Shown here one piece after another: positions 17,501 through 25,656 of a DNA stretch of 64,000 bases. The DNA is from M3007 sp035299505 (lineage in GTDB: Bacteria > Bacteroidota > Bacteroidia > Chitinophagales > Saprospiraceae): positions 4,353 to 68,352 of the forward strand of contig DATGWL010000159.1 of assembly GCA_035299505.1 (NCBI GenBank). Direction: 5' to 3'. Both the position numbers and the translations under genes were made by a program. The notes below the pieces were generated by a model. That model did not search any database. It was not told where the DNA came from and saw nothing but the letters and a program-made list of their open reading frames with translations. Numbering within the stretch: position 1 is the first letter of the stretch; the number at the start of each line of letters is the position of its first letter.

Positions 17501-18537
17501 TTCCGCCTACTGATCTGCCACATATATTTGATCGTTTCTTTCAGGCAAAAAACCAACGTGAGTCTGGCAATACTGGATCCGGTATCGGGCTTTCCCTGAC
17601 CAATGAACTAATCAAGGCAATGGATGGGCATATCACCGTGCAAAGCGAGCCTGGAAAAGGTAGCGTTTTCATGGTTTATTTACCCGTACGCCAAAAGGCA
17701 ACACCGGAAAGCAAACCCTTGTCGTTCCCTACACCAGACCGCCAACCAGCCATTGTGCAACATCATTCCGGTCATCGACTGCAATTGCTCCTCATTGAAG
17801 ACAACCCGGATGTCATTGAATTTCTCAGTATTTGTTTGGGAGATCACTATCGCCTGGATTTTGCCTACAACGGTCGCGCAGGTATAGAACGCGCTATCGA
17901 AACTATTCCGGACATCATTATTTCAGACGTTATGATGCCGGAAAAAGACGGATTTGAAGTGTGTGAAACCCTGAAAAACGACGAACGAACCAGTCATATT
18001 CCACTCGTATTACTCACGGCCAAGGTAGGGATTGAAGACCGGATTTCCGGCTTGCGACGAGGCGCAGATGCCTACCTGGGCAAACCTTTTCACCCGGATG
18101 AATTACGGGCAGTATTGTCTAATCTGTTGGAGATGCGGCAAAAACTTCAGACTAAATATAACACAGCCAGCGAGATATCAAGTAATGTTCAAACGTTTGT
18201 ATCCGATCAGGAAGACACCTTCCTCCTAAAGTTACGCAATATCATAGAGGAGCACATCACAGTAGCAGATCTGTCGGTTGAAGAAATAAGTCGGATGCTT
18301 GGCATGAGTTATCCAGTAGTACACCGAAAGGTAACGGCGCTAACGGGCCGTTCGCTTACGCTGTATGTTCGGGCCATTCGTTTGCAAAAAGCCAAAATGC
18401 TGCTTGCTGATCCGGCATTAAGCATCTCCGAAGTAGCCTTTCAAACGGGATTCAACGACCCCAAATTCTTCAGCCGGGTATTTTCAGATGAGTTCGGCAT
18501 GTCGCCCTCTGCCTTCCGTACACGTTCCGGAGCCTGA
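14518..18537 (+). CDS. hybrid two-component system protein (sensor kinase, receiver and AraC regulator)
   Basis: 1339 residues from MLRIIILFVLF (signal peptide), ten or so codons after the longest start. Order: periplasmic two-component beta-propellers (about 20-690, repeats such as DKEGFIWAGTKNGLNRYDG and DTLGNLWMSSNKGIIRYS); Y_Y_Y domain (about 705-768); one TM helix (about 774-796); HisKA with His833 (NVSHEFRTPL); HATPase (NAIKFTDSGG, DTGVGIPP, GSGIGLSL); receiver with Asp1137 (ISDVMMPEKDGFE); and AraC-type HTH (about 1240-1339, ending FSRVFSDEFGMSPSAF). Such HTCS proteins sense glycans in the periplasm and bind DNA directly. No SusC/SusD pair is nearby; the next gene is a secreted lectin-like protein. 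Confidence 0.95.
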   Translation: MLRIIILFVLFYFIRVLNAQTLRVESIGIREGLSQGFVPDLLQDKEGFIWAGTKNGLNRYDGHSFLCFTHDPEIPHSISDDQIWVIRERGDFLIVATSIGVIDFFHKQTRRFYHLPIKGGAIPNAPFTQYIFLDAREHIWLVSGEIRGRRQICYIPLPEGFWDNVATNPGLIDSLKPQFIQTESVHSATMSRDLNTLFFNTGISGFAIDTRSLQIRPLDWPSATRPISMHLAADGKIWMLNGKAGTCFDGHSYVDLTSEVSISNFLGVTASNIALIGEKDALLAIPTEKILAAGKVSRDMAIWEIPYSQPMTCFWEDSSGNLWFGQSGTGILKANPGIRQFQHLFNGNSVYGAVFSEPNGTIHAAIPTKLLSYPEGSTSTAAQILKKTNNPVLGHWRYVTDPFGNQWLYAGADPVSRLIKTNSRGEQTAYVVPGVPSFPGNLMADADGFVWLASGKQLWQFNTQKETWKVHSLESVFSIVPEIFDLKKTSDGTLWLGTLRGLLEARPTGQDGLIFQLYTVESGALRHNAVSSLLPDTRDPRVLWLSTKGGGLSRLDIKTKQFTHIYSKNGLPNDVIYGILPDTLGNLWMSSNKGIIRYSPNTGAIRNFTEADGLQSNEFNTWAYAPGPKGTLMFGGINGLNVFSPELFSDNNHLPTVYVTELFVNNKPIGVGDSTGILAQSIEFLREIRLNFEQRNITLSFSALEFTTSVKKRFRWILEGAETQWHPETTERSATYLNLQPGTYTFKVMAANGDGLWTPHPTSLKIIIQPPWYRTIWAYLIYAVLIGGLVFGYLRFRISQWRLQQQLALEHLNAERLKDLDKFKSQVFTNVSHEFRTPLTVILGMAEQLHTQVAVPEQQSAVTLIQRSGENLLRLINQILDLAKLESNTLKINYIQGDVLAFVRYAAESMHSLASMKNILLRVDSHVPGGKIMMDYDPERLLHILHNLLSNAIKFTDSGGRITLQISLESNFQPSTELPADNYLYISVSDTGVGIPPTDLPHIFDRFFQAKNQRESGNTGSGIGLSLTNELIKAMDGHITVQSEPGKGSVFMVYLPVRQKATPESKPLSFPTPDRQPAIVQHHSGHRLQLLLIEDNPDVIEFLSICLGDHYRLDFAYNGRAGIERAIETIPDIIISDVMMPEKDGFEVCETLKNDERTSHIPLVLLTAKVGIEDRISGLRRGADAYLGKPFHPDELRAVLSNLLEMRQKLQTKYNTASEISSNVQTFVSDQEDTFLLKLRNIIEEHITVADLSVEEISRMLGMSYPVVHRKVTALTGRSLTLYVRAIRLQKAKMLLADPALSISEVAFQTGFNDPKFFSRVFSDEFGMSPSAFRTRSGA

Positions 18538-18553
18538 TTTTTCCGGCCAGATA

Positions 18554-18627
18554 GAATACTCCACTTCATTGAAAGGATACTCCACCAGCTGGAAAGGATA
18601 TTCCACCCTGTTGAAAGAATAGTGTCC
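18554..18627 (+). promoter_or_regulatory. four direct repeats at exact 21-bp spacing, probable operator of the HTCS AraC domain
   Basis: ATACTCCAC, ATACTCCAC, ATATTCCAC and a weaker ATAGTGTCC start at 18556, 18577, 18598 and 18619, each 21 bases apart (two helical turns). TGGAAAGG/TTGAAAG-type second halves precede copies 2-4. They lie between the HTCS stop and the secreted-protein start, where an AraC-type activator would bind tandem sites on one face of the DNA. Confidence 0.65.
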
Positions 18628-18717
18628 CGCCTCAGAGGTACTCCATCCACACTTTTGTCTCCGAAAGCAATGGCCATGAATGGCGTTGCACTTTTTCACC
18701 TTAAATACTCAACGGAG

Positions 18718-21700
18718 ATGAAATCCTTAGTAAGTCTGACTATCCTTGTTTTATGCTCTTTTGGAATCCACTCCAAATTGGCAGCACAACATTTCTCCAG
18801 TGGCGCAACAGTACTGGATGCCAACCTTTCAGGCCGCGAATGGCATATTACCAGTAAATTAGACGGTAATCCTTCTGTTCTGGAATGGAACGGTGGCGCT
18901 GCTGCCATTTTGAATCAGCCGCTGGACTTTCACAGTACTTTTATCATTGAAGATGGCCCGGATGATGGCGATGGATGGACACCGGATGTTCGCTGGTTTC
19001 ATATTCGCAACCGGCACAATAATCTGTACATGACCGTTCAGAATGCTTCTGCGGGCAGCGCTATCGTTTGGGAAGAATACCATGGCTCACAGGGCGATGG
19101 TATGTGGAAGCAACAATTTCGCCTGATAGGAACGGAAGTTGGCTGGAATAAACTTCGGTCAAGGCTAAGCCAAAACGGACCTGATCTGGTACTTACTGTT
19201 GCTCCTGATGGACAATTAATTGTTGATGCCCCAATAACCGGCATTTCTCCAGAGCAAAAATTTGCCTTTAACCTGGCCATGCCTATTGATCCTACTGCCA
19301 GGTATATGTTGGTGGGTACCAACAACAACGATATGATCAGTGATCAGGGTTTCAGTCCGGAAAACACGGAGGTGGTACACGTTGAAGGAGTAGATTATTC
19401 TTGTTACTGGCATTTTTTGGATGCAGGAGGCGGTTATTATTACATGCAAAATGCGCTTACCGGAAACTATCTGTCGAATAACGGTAGTACAACCGCCGGT
19501 GATCAACTTTACATGAACCAAAACGCCAGTGAAAACGCCAAATGGAGCTTAATCCGTAATGAGCATACTTTCCGGTTTGAAAACAAGGTAAGTGGCTATC
19601 AGATAGGTACAAAAGGACAAACAGCCAATAAAAAGCCACTTTATCAAGAGGTGTCCAGTGGCATCGGAGTAAAATGGCTAATGTTGCCGGTAACTCAGGA
19701 AGACCCTCCTTTTTTGGAGGGTGATTACGATCATTTGCTGGACGGCGCCAGTCCGTATTCCGACTGTATCATATTCGGAGTGGATTTTAAAAAAGCAGTT
19801 TGTGAACGTGCCGGCCTGCCGGCTGAGCTAAATTGGTTCCCGGTTGTATTGGATGCCCTTGAAGCACATTATCAGGATAATATAACTGCGCTTCAAGCCC
19901 TTCAAAACCTGGATTTACAGAATAAGGGTCATCGTGCGGAATTGGCCTTTGCATTGCGCAACTATGTGCTGACAGAACTGGCTCAACGCCCTCCCGCCAA
20001 CCGCACACCTGAGGAAAATGAAGTAGTTACCTATTTTGAAACCAAAATCAAAGACATACGATGGGCATACGCGGATATACTCACGGAAAGAGCATTGGAG
20101 TTTGAAACCAATTTTGGAATCAATAATGGCGGCCCCGTATTGTTCAGTGATCTGCTGGACCAACTGAATGCAAGCGATTTTATTTGGCCGGGGGATTATG
20201 AACCAACAAGTTACCAGCAACAAATCATGGAAGAATATTCTTCTGCCTGCAAAACACTGGAGTTCGAGAACGATCACCAGAGTATGGGGATCAATATTGC
20301 GCTGATTGTTGAGCCCATGATCATTCCAGGTGTAGCGGTTGCCCTGAATATGGGGGTAAGAACAGGGGTAGCAGCACTGGCACCTGCCATCGACTACACA
20401 TTACCCGCAAAAATGGTTCAAGCGGCACAAGCCAGTATTAGAACCACCGCCGCAATAGCTTCGCAAGCCGGCAATATTGTTACTGTTGCCCTGATTGCCG
20501 CTCAAATCATAGCACAGGAGGCTATGGAAGCAGTTGAGGTTAACAGGCTCGGACAACGAATCGTAGAGAAAATAGTTTGGGGGCGCCAAGAGGTTTCCAT
20601 GTACAATATCCTGACGGGTCCGAACGAATTAGCTAAAATTCGACTTCTGGGCGACATGGATTTTATTGTTGGAGCGCCGGTAGATGCGCCTTTTCAGTAC
20701 AACGACAATGATAATGAGACGCTCACACCATTTCATCTGACATGCAATAACACCGTTGAGGTAGAGTTGAATAATGCCGGCCAGGCGTCTTTAGCTCCAT
20801 TTCAGGTGGCTGTACCTTTTTTAGCAATTTGTGGCGGCGATCCGGTATTAACCCTCAGTAAAAGTCAGTTCAATTGCTCAGACCTTGGCAATCACATCGT
20901 AACCCTTAAAGCGGAAAACACCGCCTTGAGCGCCTCCTGCACTGCTACCATCGTAGTAAAAGACCAAACCGCTCCTGTTATTTCCTGCAAAAACCCAACC
21001 ATCTATTTGGATGCTGCTGGCTCGGCGTTTGTTGGCTATACCCATGTGTATCAGGGTGGTTCAGATAATTGTGGCGTTGTAACGCCTCAAAGTATTTCGC
21101 AAACCGTGTTTGGCTGCAGTCATATTGGCGCCAATCAGATAACCGTAACGGCCGATGATGGCCATGGGAATACAGCATCCTGCATTTCTACCGTAACGGT
21201 TGTAGACAATCTTGCCCCAAGTGTAACCTGCAAACCCGCAACCGTTTATCTGAATGCCAGTGGTACAGGCAGCATCAGCACCACCGATATATTCCTGAAC
21301 GGTACCGACAATTGCGGGGTGGTTAATCAGGTCTCGGTAGCTCCAAATAGCTTTGATTGCAGCAAAATAGGAGCAAATACGAGCACCCTCACCATCAACG
21401 ATGGTCACGGCAACCAGTCAACATGCACAGCCACTGTAACTGTTATAGATGCCATTGCCCCAAGTGTTACCTGCAAAAACTTCTCCGTGAACCTCAATGC
21501 ATCTGGCAATGCAAGTATTCAAACGGGCAATGTATTCCAAAGCGGCGCCGATAACTGCGGTGTGGTGAACCAGGAATCTGTTGCGCCAAATGCCTTTAAT
21601 TGCGGCACGCTGGGCCAAAATACCGTTACCCTTACTGTCAACGACAGTCATGGCAACACCAATACCTGCAATGCCACGGTAACGGTTTCCGACTCTCTGG

Positions 21701-22971
21701 CGCCAACCATATTATGCAAAAATGCCACCTTATACCTAAGCGCCAGCGGCTCTGCAACGCTCACTATTGCGCAGATAAACAACAATTCTTTCGATAACTG
21801 CAGTATTGCCGGCCTCACATTGAGCCAAACGACTTTCAGCTGCGCCAACCTCGGTGCAAACCTGGTTACCCTGCAGGGATATGACCAAAGTTACAACCGG
21901 TCGCAATGCACGGCTACCGTTACTGTGTTGGATCAGATTAAGCCTACCTCTATGTGCAAAAACCTGACAGCTAACCTGAATAGCAACGGTTCTGTAACGG
22001 TAGTGCCTGCTGCGGTAAACAATGGCAGCTTTGACAATTGCAGCTTTGCCCAAACGCTGACGCCCAATACTTTTAGTTGCAATAATGTAGGCACAAACCT
22101 GGTCACGCTGGTCTCTACCGATGCAAGTGGAAATAATTCTACCTGCACAGCTATCATAACCGTGAAAGACCTGAATGCCCCCTCTGCAATGTGTAAAAAT
22201 GCCACCATTTACCTGAATGACCTCGGACAAGCTACCTTGAATACCGCCCAAATCAACAACGGGAGTACCGATGCCTGTGGTATTTCAAGCCTGACCCTGA
22301 GTAAAACCCTGTTTAACTGTTCTGACCTTCCGGGCTCCTCCCAAACGGTAACATTGACAGTTAAAGATGTATACAACAATACCAGCAGTTGCAATGCACA
22401 GGTAACCATCAAAGACAACCTGCCGCCATCAGCCGTTTGTTCACCAACCACTGTTTACCTGGGTCCAAACGGAACAGTAGTCGTTTATACTGATGATTTG
22501 ACTCTGGATAGCTACGACAACTGCTCAATATGGTCGTATAGTCCGGCAGTTAAGGTGTATAACACAGCCAATATTGGGAATAATAACTTGAGTATCACGG
22601 TAAAGGATTACAGCGGCAACGGCTCTACTTGTGTCTCAGTAGTGACAGTTTTACCCAACAACGGCAACAACAACCTGCAACAACCCGTCATTGGACCCGG
22701 TAAAATATTGAATAGTGCGATGGACCTGAGTGTCTTCCCAAACCCATCCAGCGGCGAAGTGCAACTCAGTTTCGAACTTCCCAATGAAGAGTTGTTCCAG
22801 ATTCGGGTATTCGATCTGACCGGCAGATTGGTTTTCCAACATAATGGAACTGAAACGGCCGGGAAACACACAATGCCCATTCACCTGAATGGTATGGCGC
22901 CCGGTAATTATTGGGTTGATTTTCAATCTGAAAGCCTGAAAGGGCAAAAATTACTGGTGGTACAGGAATAA
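18718..22971 (+). CDS. secreted ricin-lectin-like protein with HYR-type repeats and T9SS sorting domain
   Basis: 1417 residues from MKSLVSLTILVLCSFGIHS (signal peptide; the longer frame starts among the operator repeats). The N-terminal part (about 20-330) has two beta-trefoil-like blocks with WHITSK, RNRHNNLYMTVQN, YYYMQNALTGNYLSNNG and KWSLIRNEHTFRFEN patterns, like ricin-B lectins. A helical region follows (about 350-670). Eight HYR-like Ig repeats then each begin with a SCKN/TCKP/MCKN word and contain DNC and a GxNxVTLT strand, and a T9SS type A domain (VFPNPSSGEVQLSF ... GNYWVDF) ends the protein. It probably binds glycans at the surface and is probably the HTCS target. Confidence 0.85.
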   Translation: MKSLVSLTILVLCSFGIHSKLAAQHFSSGATVLDANLSGREWHITSKLDGNPSVLEWNGGAAAILNQPLDFHSTFIIEDGPDDGDGWTPDVRWFHIRNRHNNLYMTVQNASAGSAIVWEEYHGSQGDGMWKQQFRLIGTEVGWNKLRSRLSQNGPDLVLTVAPDGQLIVDAPITGISPEQKFAFNLAMPIDPTARYMLVGTNNNDMISDQGFSPENTEVVHVEGVDYSCYWHFLDAGGGYYYMQNALTGNYLSNNGSTTAGDQLYMNQNASENAKWSLIRNEHTFRFENKVSGYQIGTKGQTANKKPLYQEVSSGIGVKWLMLPVTQEDPPFLEGDYDHLLDGASPYSDCIIFGVDFKKAVCERAGLPAELNWFPVVLDALEAHYQDNITALQALQNLDLQNKGHRAELAFALRNYVLTELAQRPPANRTPEENEVVTYFETKIKDIRWAYADILTERALEFETNFGINNGGPVLFSDLLDQLNASDFIWPGDYEPTSYQQQIMEEYSSACKTLEFENDHQSMGINIALIVEPMIIPGVAVALNMGVRTGVAALAPAIDYTLPAKMVQAAQASIRTTAAIASQAGNIVTVALIAAQIIAQEAMEAVEVNRLGQRIVEKIVWGRQEVSMYNILTGPNELAKIRLLGDMDFIVGAPVDAPFQYNDNDNETLTPFHLTCNNTVEVELNNAGQASLAPFQVAVPFLAICGGDPVLTLSKSQFNCSDLGNHIVTLKAENTALSASCTATIVVKDQTAPVISCKNPTIYLDAAGSAFVGYTHVYQGGSDNCGVVTPQSISQTVFGCSHIGANQITVTADDGHGNTASCISTVTVVDNLAPSVTCKPATVYLNASGTGSISTTDIFLNGTDNCGVVNQVSVAPNSFDCSKIGANTSTLTINDGHGNQSTCTATVTVIDAIAPSVTCKNFSVNLNASGNASIQTGNVFQSGADNCGVVNQESVAPNAFNCGTLGQNTVTLTVNDSHGNTNTCNATVTVSDSLAPTILCKNATLYLSASGSATLTIAQINNNSFDNCSIAGLTLSQTTFSCANLGANLVTLQGYDQSYNRSQCTATVTVLDQIKPTSMCKNLTANLNSNGSVTVVPAAVNNGSFDNCSFAQTLTPNTFSCNNVGTNLVTLVSTDASGNNSTCTAIITVKDLNAPSAMCKNATIYLNDLGQATLNTAQINNGSTDACGISSLTLSKTLFNCSDLPGSSQTVTLTVKDVYNNTSSCNAQVTIKDNLPPSAVCSPTTVYLGPNGTVVVYTDDLTLDSYDNCSIWSYSPAVKVYNTANIGNNNLSITVKDYSGNGSTCVSVVTVLPNNGNNNLQQPVIGPGKILNSAMDLSVFPNPSSGEVQLSFELPNEELFQIRVFDLTGRLVFQHNGTETAGKHTMPIHLNGMAPGNYWVDFQSESLKGQKLLVVQE

Positions 22972-22987
22972 TTTGTGCGATCAAAGA

Positions 22988-23022
22988 AAAACGCCACAGG
23001 AACGAAACTCCTGTGGCGTTTT
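22988..23022. terminator. bidirectional terminator hairpin
   Basis: A perfect 14-bp stem (AAAACGCCACAGGA / TCCTGTGGCGTTTT) with a 7-base loop. It ends the lectin-like gene on the plus strand; on the minus strand it is followed by TTTCTTTG just beyond the 51-residue acidic gene. Confidence 0.88.
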
Positions 23023-23040
23023 AGCGCATCTTCAAATCAA

Positions 23041-23196
23041 TTAAGCTTCTTCCTGATTATCCTCCTCCTGCGCTTCTTCAGCCTCTTCCTCCTCCTCAGA
23101 TGGTTCTTCAGAGCCGTCTTCAATAGCCTCAATAATGCTTTCTTCCTGGTTTTCAATAGGTTCCAGTGCTGTTTCGAGTGTTTCGAATGTTGTCAT
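23041..23196 (-). CDS. 51-residue extremely acidic protein
   Basis: An intact minus-strand frame from ATG at 23196 to TAA at 23041: MTTFETLETALEPIENQEES, then an EEEEE-rich tail. It has 21 Glu and 2 Asp and no Lys, Arg or His. There is no signal peptide or membrane segment. A strong terminator lies directly downstream. Low-complexity acidic frames can arise by chance on the strand opposite CTTCCTC-rich DNA, but here the frame opens with ordinary sequence and is neatly terminated. No family recognised; a flexible acidic tail or DNA-mimic role is only speculation. Confidence 0.5.
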   Translation of the reverse strand: MTTFETLETALEPIENQEESIIEAIEDGSEEPSEEEEEAEEAQEEDNQEEA

Positions 23197-23294
23197 GGCG
23201 CGAAAATTTGAGTGGTGAAAGAATGTTGTTTACAATACCACACAAAAATCGCTCGCAATTATGAAGCCAGTATTAGGCTTAAATTAAGCATACT

Positions 23295-23516
23295 TTATTT
23301 CTTTTTCTGCCATTCTCCTGCCCTCTTCACACACAAATCTGCATCCGATAATGTCCAGTCGGTCACGGTGATCATACCTCCGTTTTTTTCACCAAAAAAG
23401 CGGGTTTGCCTCCTTCCTTTGAACATCACCGCCAAAGCTTCTCCGGCGGAATCTGTTATTTGGGCATTCACTGCCAGAGAACCCAGCAGAAAAGTGAGAA
23501 ATAAGGGGTGTTTCAT
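23295..23516 (-). CDS. small secreted protein of unknown function
   Basis: 73 residues. A clear signal peptide (MKHPLFLTFLLGSLAVNA, cut before QITDSAG) is followed by about 55 residues of mixed composition (VMFKGRRQTRFFGEKNGGMI, then VTDWTLSDADLCVKRAGEW). No domain is recognised. The leader makes a genuine exported product plausible. REP-like repeats occupy the region upstream. Confidence 0.5.
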   Translation of the reverse strand: MKHPLFLTFLLGSLAVNAQITDSAGEALAVMFKGRRQTRFFGEKNGGMITVTDWTLSDADLCVKRAGEWQKKK

Positions 23517-23573
23517 TTTTGTGTTATTGAATCAGTTTTTGTGTTTTCACTATTGATATTCCTCTTCTTGGCC

Positions 23574-23833
23574 CAAAAGCCACCCACCATCCCAAGCCAT
23601 ACCTGAGTTGTCATCCCGCGGCAGCGGGACCTACACAAGCCCGGCTACACACATGTCACTTTTCCAAAAGATAACCACGTAATCTGGCTTGTGTAGGTCC
23701 CGGTTCCCGGGATGACAACTCACGTTGTTTTTAATTAGGCACATTTTTCCAGGCACAAAAGCCACACACCATCCCAAGCCATACCTGAGTTGTCATCCCG
23801 CGCAGCGGGACCTACACAAGCCCGGCTACACAC
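23574..23833. repeat. REP-like cluster: two direct units and one inverted unit
   Basis: Two near-identical about 78-base units (23574-23653 and 23755-23833) read ...CATCCCAAGCCATACCTGAG, TTGTCATCCCGCG, CAGCGGGACCTACACAAGCC, CGGCTACACAC. Between them an inverted unit (about 23665-23724) reads AATCTGGCTTGTGTAGGTCC, CGGTTCCCGGGATGACAACT. Each contains a short CCCGC/GCGGG hairpin. This fills the 366-base gap between genes. The inverted pairing resembles bacterial BIME/REP clusters; no RAYT transposase is in the window. Confidence 0.85.
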
Positions 23834-23882
23834 CATTTACCCGACCAGAAAGGTCGTTATGACTTAGTTTTATCCCCCCCCT

Positions 23883-24647
23883 TCATCCCCAAATATCATT
23901 CTTTTCCGTCAGAATGATAGGGGCGCCATCTGTCACTACAATCGTGTGTTCATGCTGCGCCATGTACCCGCCTTTGTTGCCCACCATGGTCCAGCCATCC
24001 CTGAGGGTAATGGCGTAACTGGATTGGGTGGAAATAAATGTTTCTATAGCCACCACCGAGTTTTGTTTAAATTTTGCCAGGTTAAGCCTGTCTCTGTAAT
24101 TGGCTATTTCAGCAGGCGCTTCATGCAAACTCCTGCCAATGCCATGCCCGGTCAGGTTTCGAATCACTTTTAGTCGGCGATGTTTCGCTTCGGTTTCAAT
24201 GAGGTGCCCGATATCAGAAATCCGGACACCGCTACGTATGTTTTGAATGGCTTTTTGCAGAATTTGCCTGGAAGCATCCACCAGTTTCTGATGCCCTTTT
24301 TTGTCTTCCCCAAGCACAAACGACGCGCCGTTGTCTGACCAAAAGCCGCCCAGCTCTGCCGAAACATCAATATTGATCAAACTGCCTTCCCGCAATACTT
24401 TTTTCGTGGATGGAATGCCGTGGCAAAACTCATTATCCACGCTGATACAGGTCCAGCCCGGAAATTTATAGGTCTTGTACGGCGCCGAATTTGCACCAAA
24501 ATCTTTCAAAATCCTGGCGCCATAATCGTCCAGCTCCTTGGTGGTCATGCCAGGCCTGGCATAATCTCTCATTTGTTTCAAGGTGTAAGCCACGGCATCG
24601 CTTACTTTTTGCATGCCTTCGAGCTCGGATTCTTTTCTGATAGACAT
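23883..24647 (-). CDS. map: methionine aminopeptidase, type I
   Basis: 254 residues; removes the initiator Met from nascent proteins. All five metal ligands are visible: Asp94 (INIDVSAELGGFWSDNGASF), Asp105, His168 (NLTGHGIGRSLHEAP), Glu202 (VVAIETFIS) and Glu233 (MAQHEHTIVV). The substrate His76 (DNEFCHGIPS) is also present. Length is the normal about 250 residues of the bare catalytic domain without an N-terminal zinc finger. It may be a second copy if another map sits in the ribosomal-protein cluster, which is not in the window. Confidence 0.93.
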   Translation of the reverse strand: MSIRKESELEGMQKVSDAVAYTLKQMRDYARPGMTTKELDDYGARILKDFGANSAPYKTYKFPGWTCISVDNEFCHGIPSTKKVLREGSLINIDVSAELGGFWSDNGASFVLGEDKKGHQKLVDASRQILQKAIQNIRSGVRISDIGHLIETEAKHRRLKVIRNLTGHGIGRSLHEAPAEIANYRDRLNLAKFKQNSVVAIETFISTQSSYAITLRDGWTMVGNKGGYMAQHEHTIVVTDGAPIILTEKNDIWG

Positions 24648-24695
24648 ATTTGAAAGGAATTTTTGGATGGATTTCAGCCAATGGTATAAAAAAGC

Positions 24696-25214
24696 TCAAA
24701 CCATTGGGTTTTGTGCATTCACCAGCATAAGCGATTTACTATAGTCTGTATCAAACTCAATGACCCTGATTTCTTCCGGTTTGAAGGTAATCTGTCCGTC
24801 CCACTGCCCTTTGGTATTCAGGTTGTCCAATACCAGCGTTTTAGCATCCATCGAATGCCATCGACCCAGATAACAGGCTTTTTCCGACTTGGTATACAAC
24901 TGAAAAACGCCTGTTTTTTCAGTTAAATGCCGCAAAATGGTTTCGAGATCTGTCAGTGGAACGCGCTCATTCCCTGTAGGTTTCAAGCCCTTCAGGTTCA
25001 TCACCTGTTCTCTCCATTTTTCCTCTTTTGCCCGGCGTATTTCTGCCACATTTTTATGCCGGAAAATAACATAGCCGTCCGTGATGAAATCCACTGGATT
25101 ATGCTTCAACAATGTCCAGTCATCTGAATAATCGATCACATATCCGGAAATGGGCGTTTTCCTGTCGCTGAAATGCACCGAAACCAACTGTCCAATGTGT
25201 TTTTTCTTTTTCAT
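24696..25214 (-). CDS. cytosolic protein of unknown function
   Basis: 172 residues from MKKKKHIGQLVSVHFSDRKT. Two similar beta-rich halves are visible: an N-terminal module with VSVHFSD..PISGYVIDYSDDWTLLKHNP and a C-terminal one with CYLGRWHSMDAKTLVLDNLN...ITFKPEEIRVIEFDTDY. Each looks like a small SH3-like barrel, and they are joined by a charged helix (KNVAEIRRAKEEKWREQV). No signal or membrane segment. Function unknown. It lies 49 bases upstream of map in the same orientation. Confidence 0.6.
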   Translation of the reverse strand: MKKKKHIGQLVSVHFSDRKTPISGYVIDYSDDWTLLKHNPVDFITDGYVIFRHKNVAEIRRAKEEKWREQVMNLKGLKPTGNERVPLTDLETILRHLTEKTGVFQLYTKSEKACYLGRWHSMDAKTLVLDNLNTKGQWDGQITFKPEEIRVIEFDTDYSKSLMLVNAQNPMV

Positions 25215-25272
25215 GGGAAAGGTCAAATATTACCCAGGCATAACAGATCCCTATTAATGTGGGTTCCCGTTA

Positions 25273-25656
25273 CTATCCCACCATTTCCAGCATCAGCTTC
25301 TCCAATGTTTCTTCCGGATCCTTACACAAGCCCGGGTGCACTTTGGAGGTTTGAATCATGGTGCTGCGGGTGGCTGTCAGCCAGCGGAACCGGGAGGCCG
25401 GATCCAACTGTGCAATGGGAGAATCGGGCGTTTTCCCGCAGCAGATATCCTGAAAAGCCTGCAAATGCCGGGCAATATCTTCTAACTGAATATTCGGGTC
25501 CAGGGCCAGCAATTTGGCCTCCGGCAAATGCGCGCGTATGCCCAGGAATTTTTTCCCGGGGCAATACAGCAGCACCCCGGCATTCACGAACTCCTCGCGT
25601 TCCGGCCGGGGTACAATGCGTATCACTGCGTATTCAAATACCCGAAACTCTTGCAT
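25273..25656 (-). CDS. DUF3037-family protein, partner of the HipA-like kinase
   Basis: 127 residues starting MQEFRVFEYAVIRIVPRPER. The pattern YAVIRIVPRPEREEFVNAGVLLYCP, followed by a helix-rich half with FQDICCG and RFRWLTATRSTMIQTSKVHPGLC, matches my memory of DUF3037. The start chosen overlaps the 3' end of the kinase gene by 23 bases, so translation is probably coupled. DUF3037 genes are often found beside HipA_2-type kinase genes. The biochemical role is not known. Confidence 0.75.
   Translation of the reverse strand: MQEFRVFEYAVIRIVPRPEREEFVNAGVLLYCPGKKFLGIRAHLPEAKLLALDPNIQLEDIARHLQAFQDICCGKTPDSPIAQLDPASRFRWLTATRSTMIQTSKVHPGLCKDPEETLEKLMLEMVG

Noticed and set aside
22975..23211. A 78-codon plus-strand frame (Phe/Leu-rich) across the terminator
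   Set aside because: It reads through a strong terminator hairpin and is antisense to the acidic 51-residue frame; hydrophobic runs come from CTTCCTC-type DNA.
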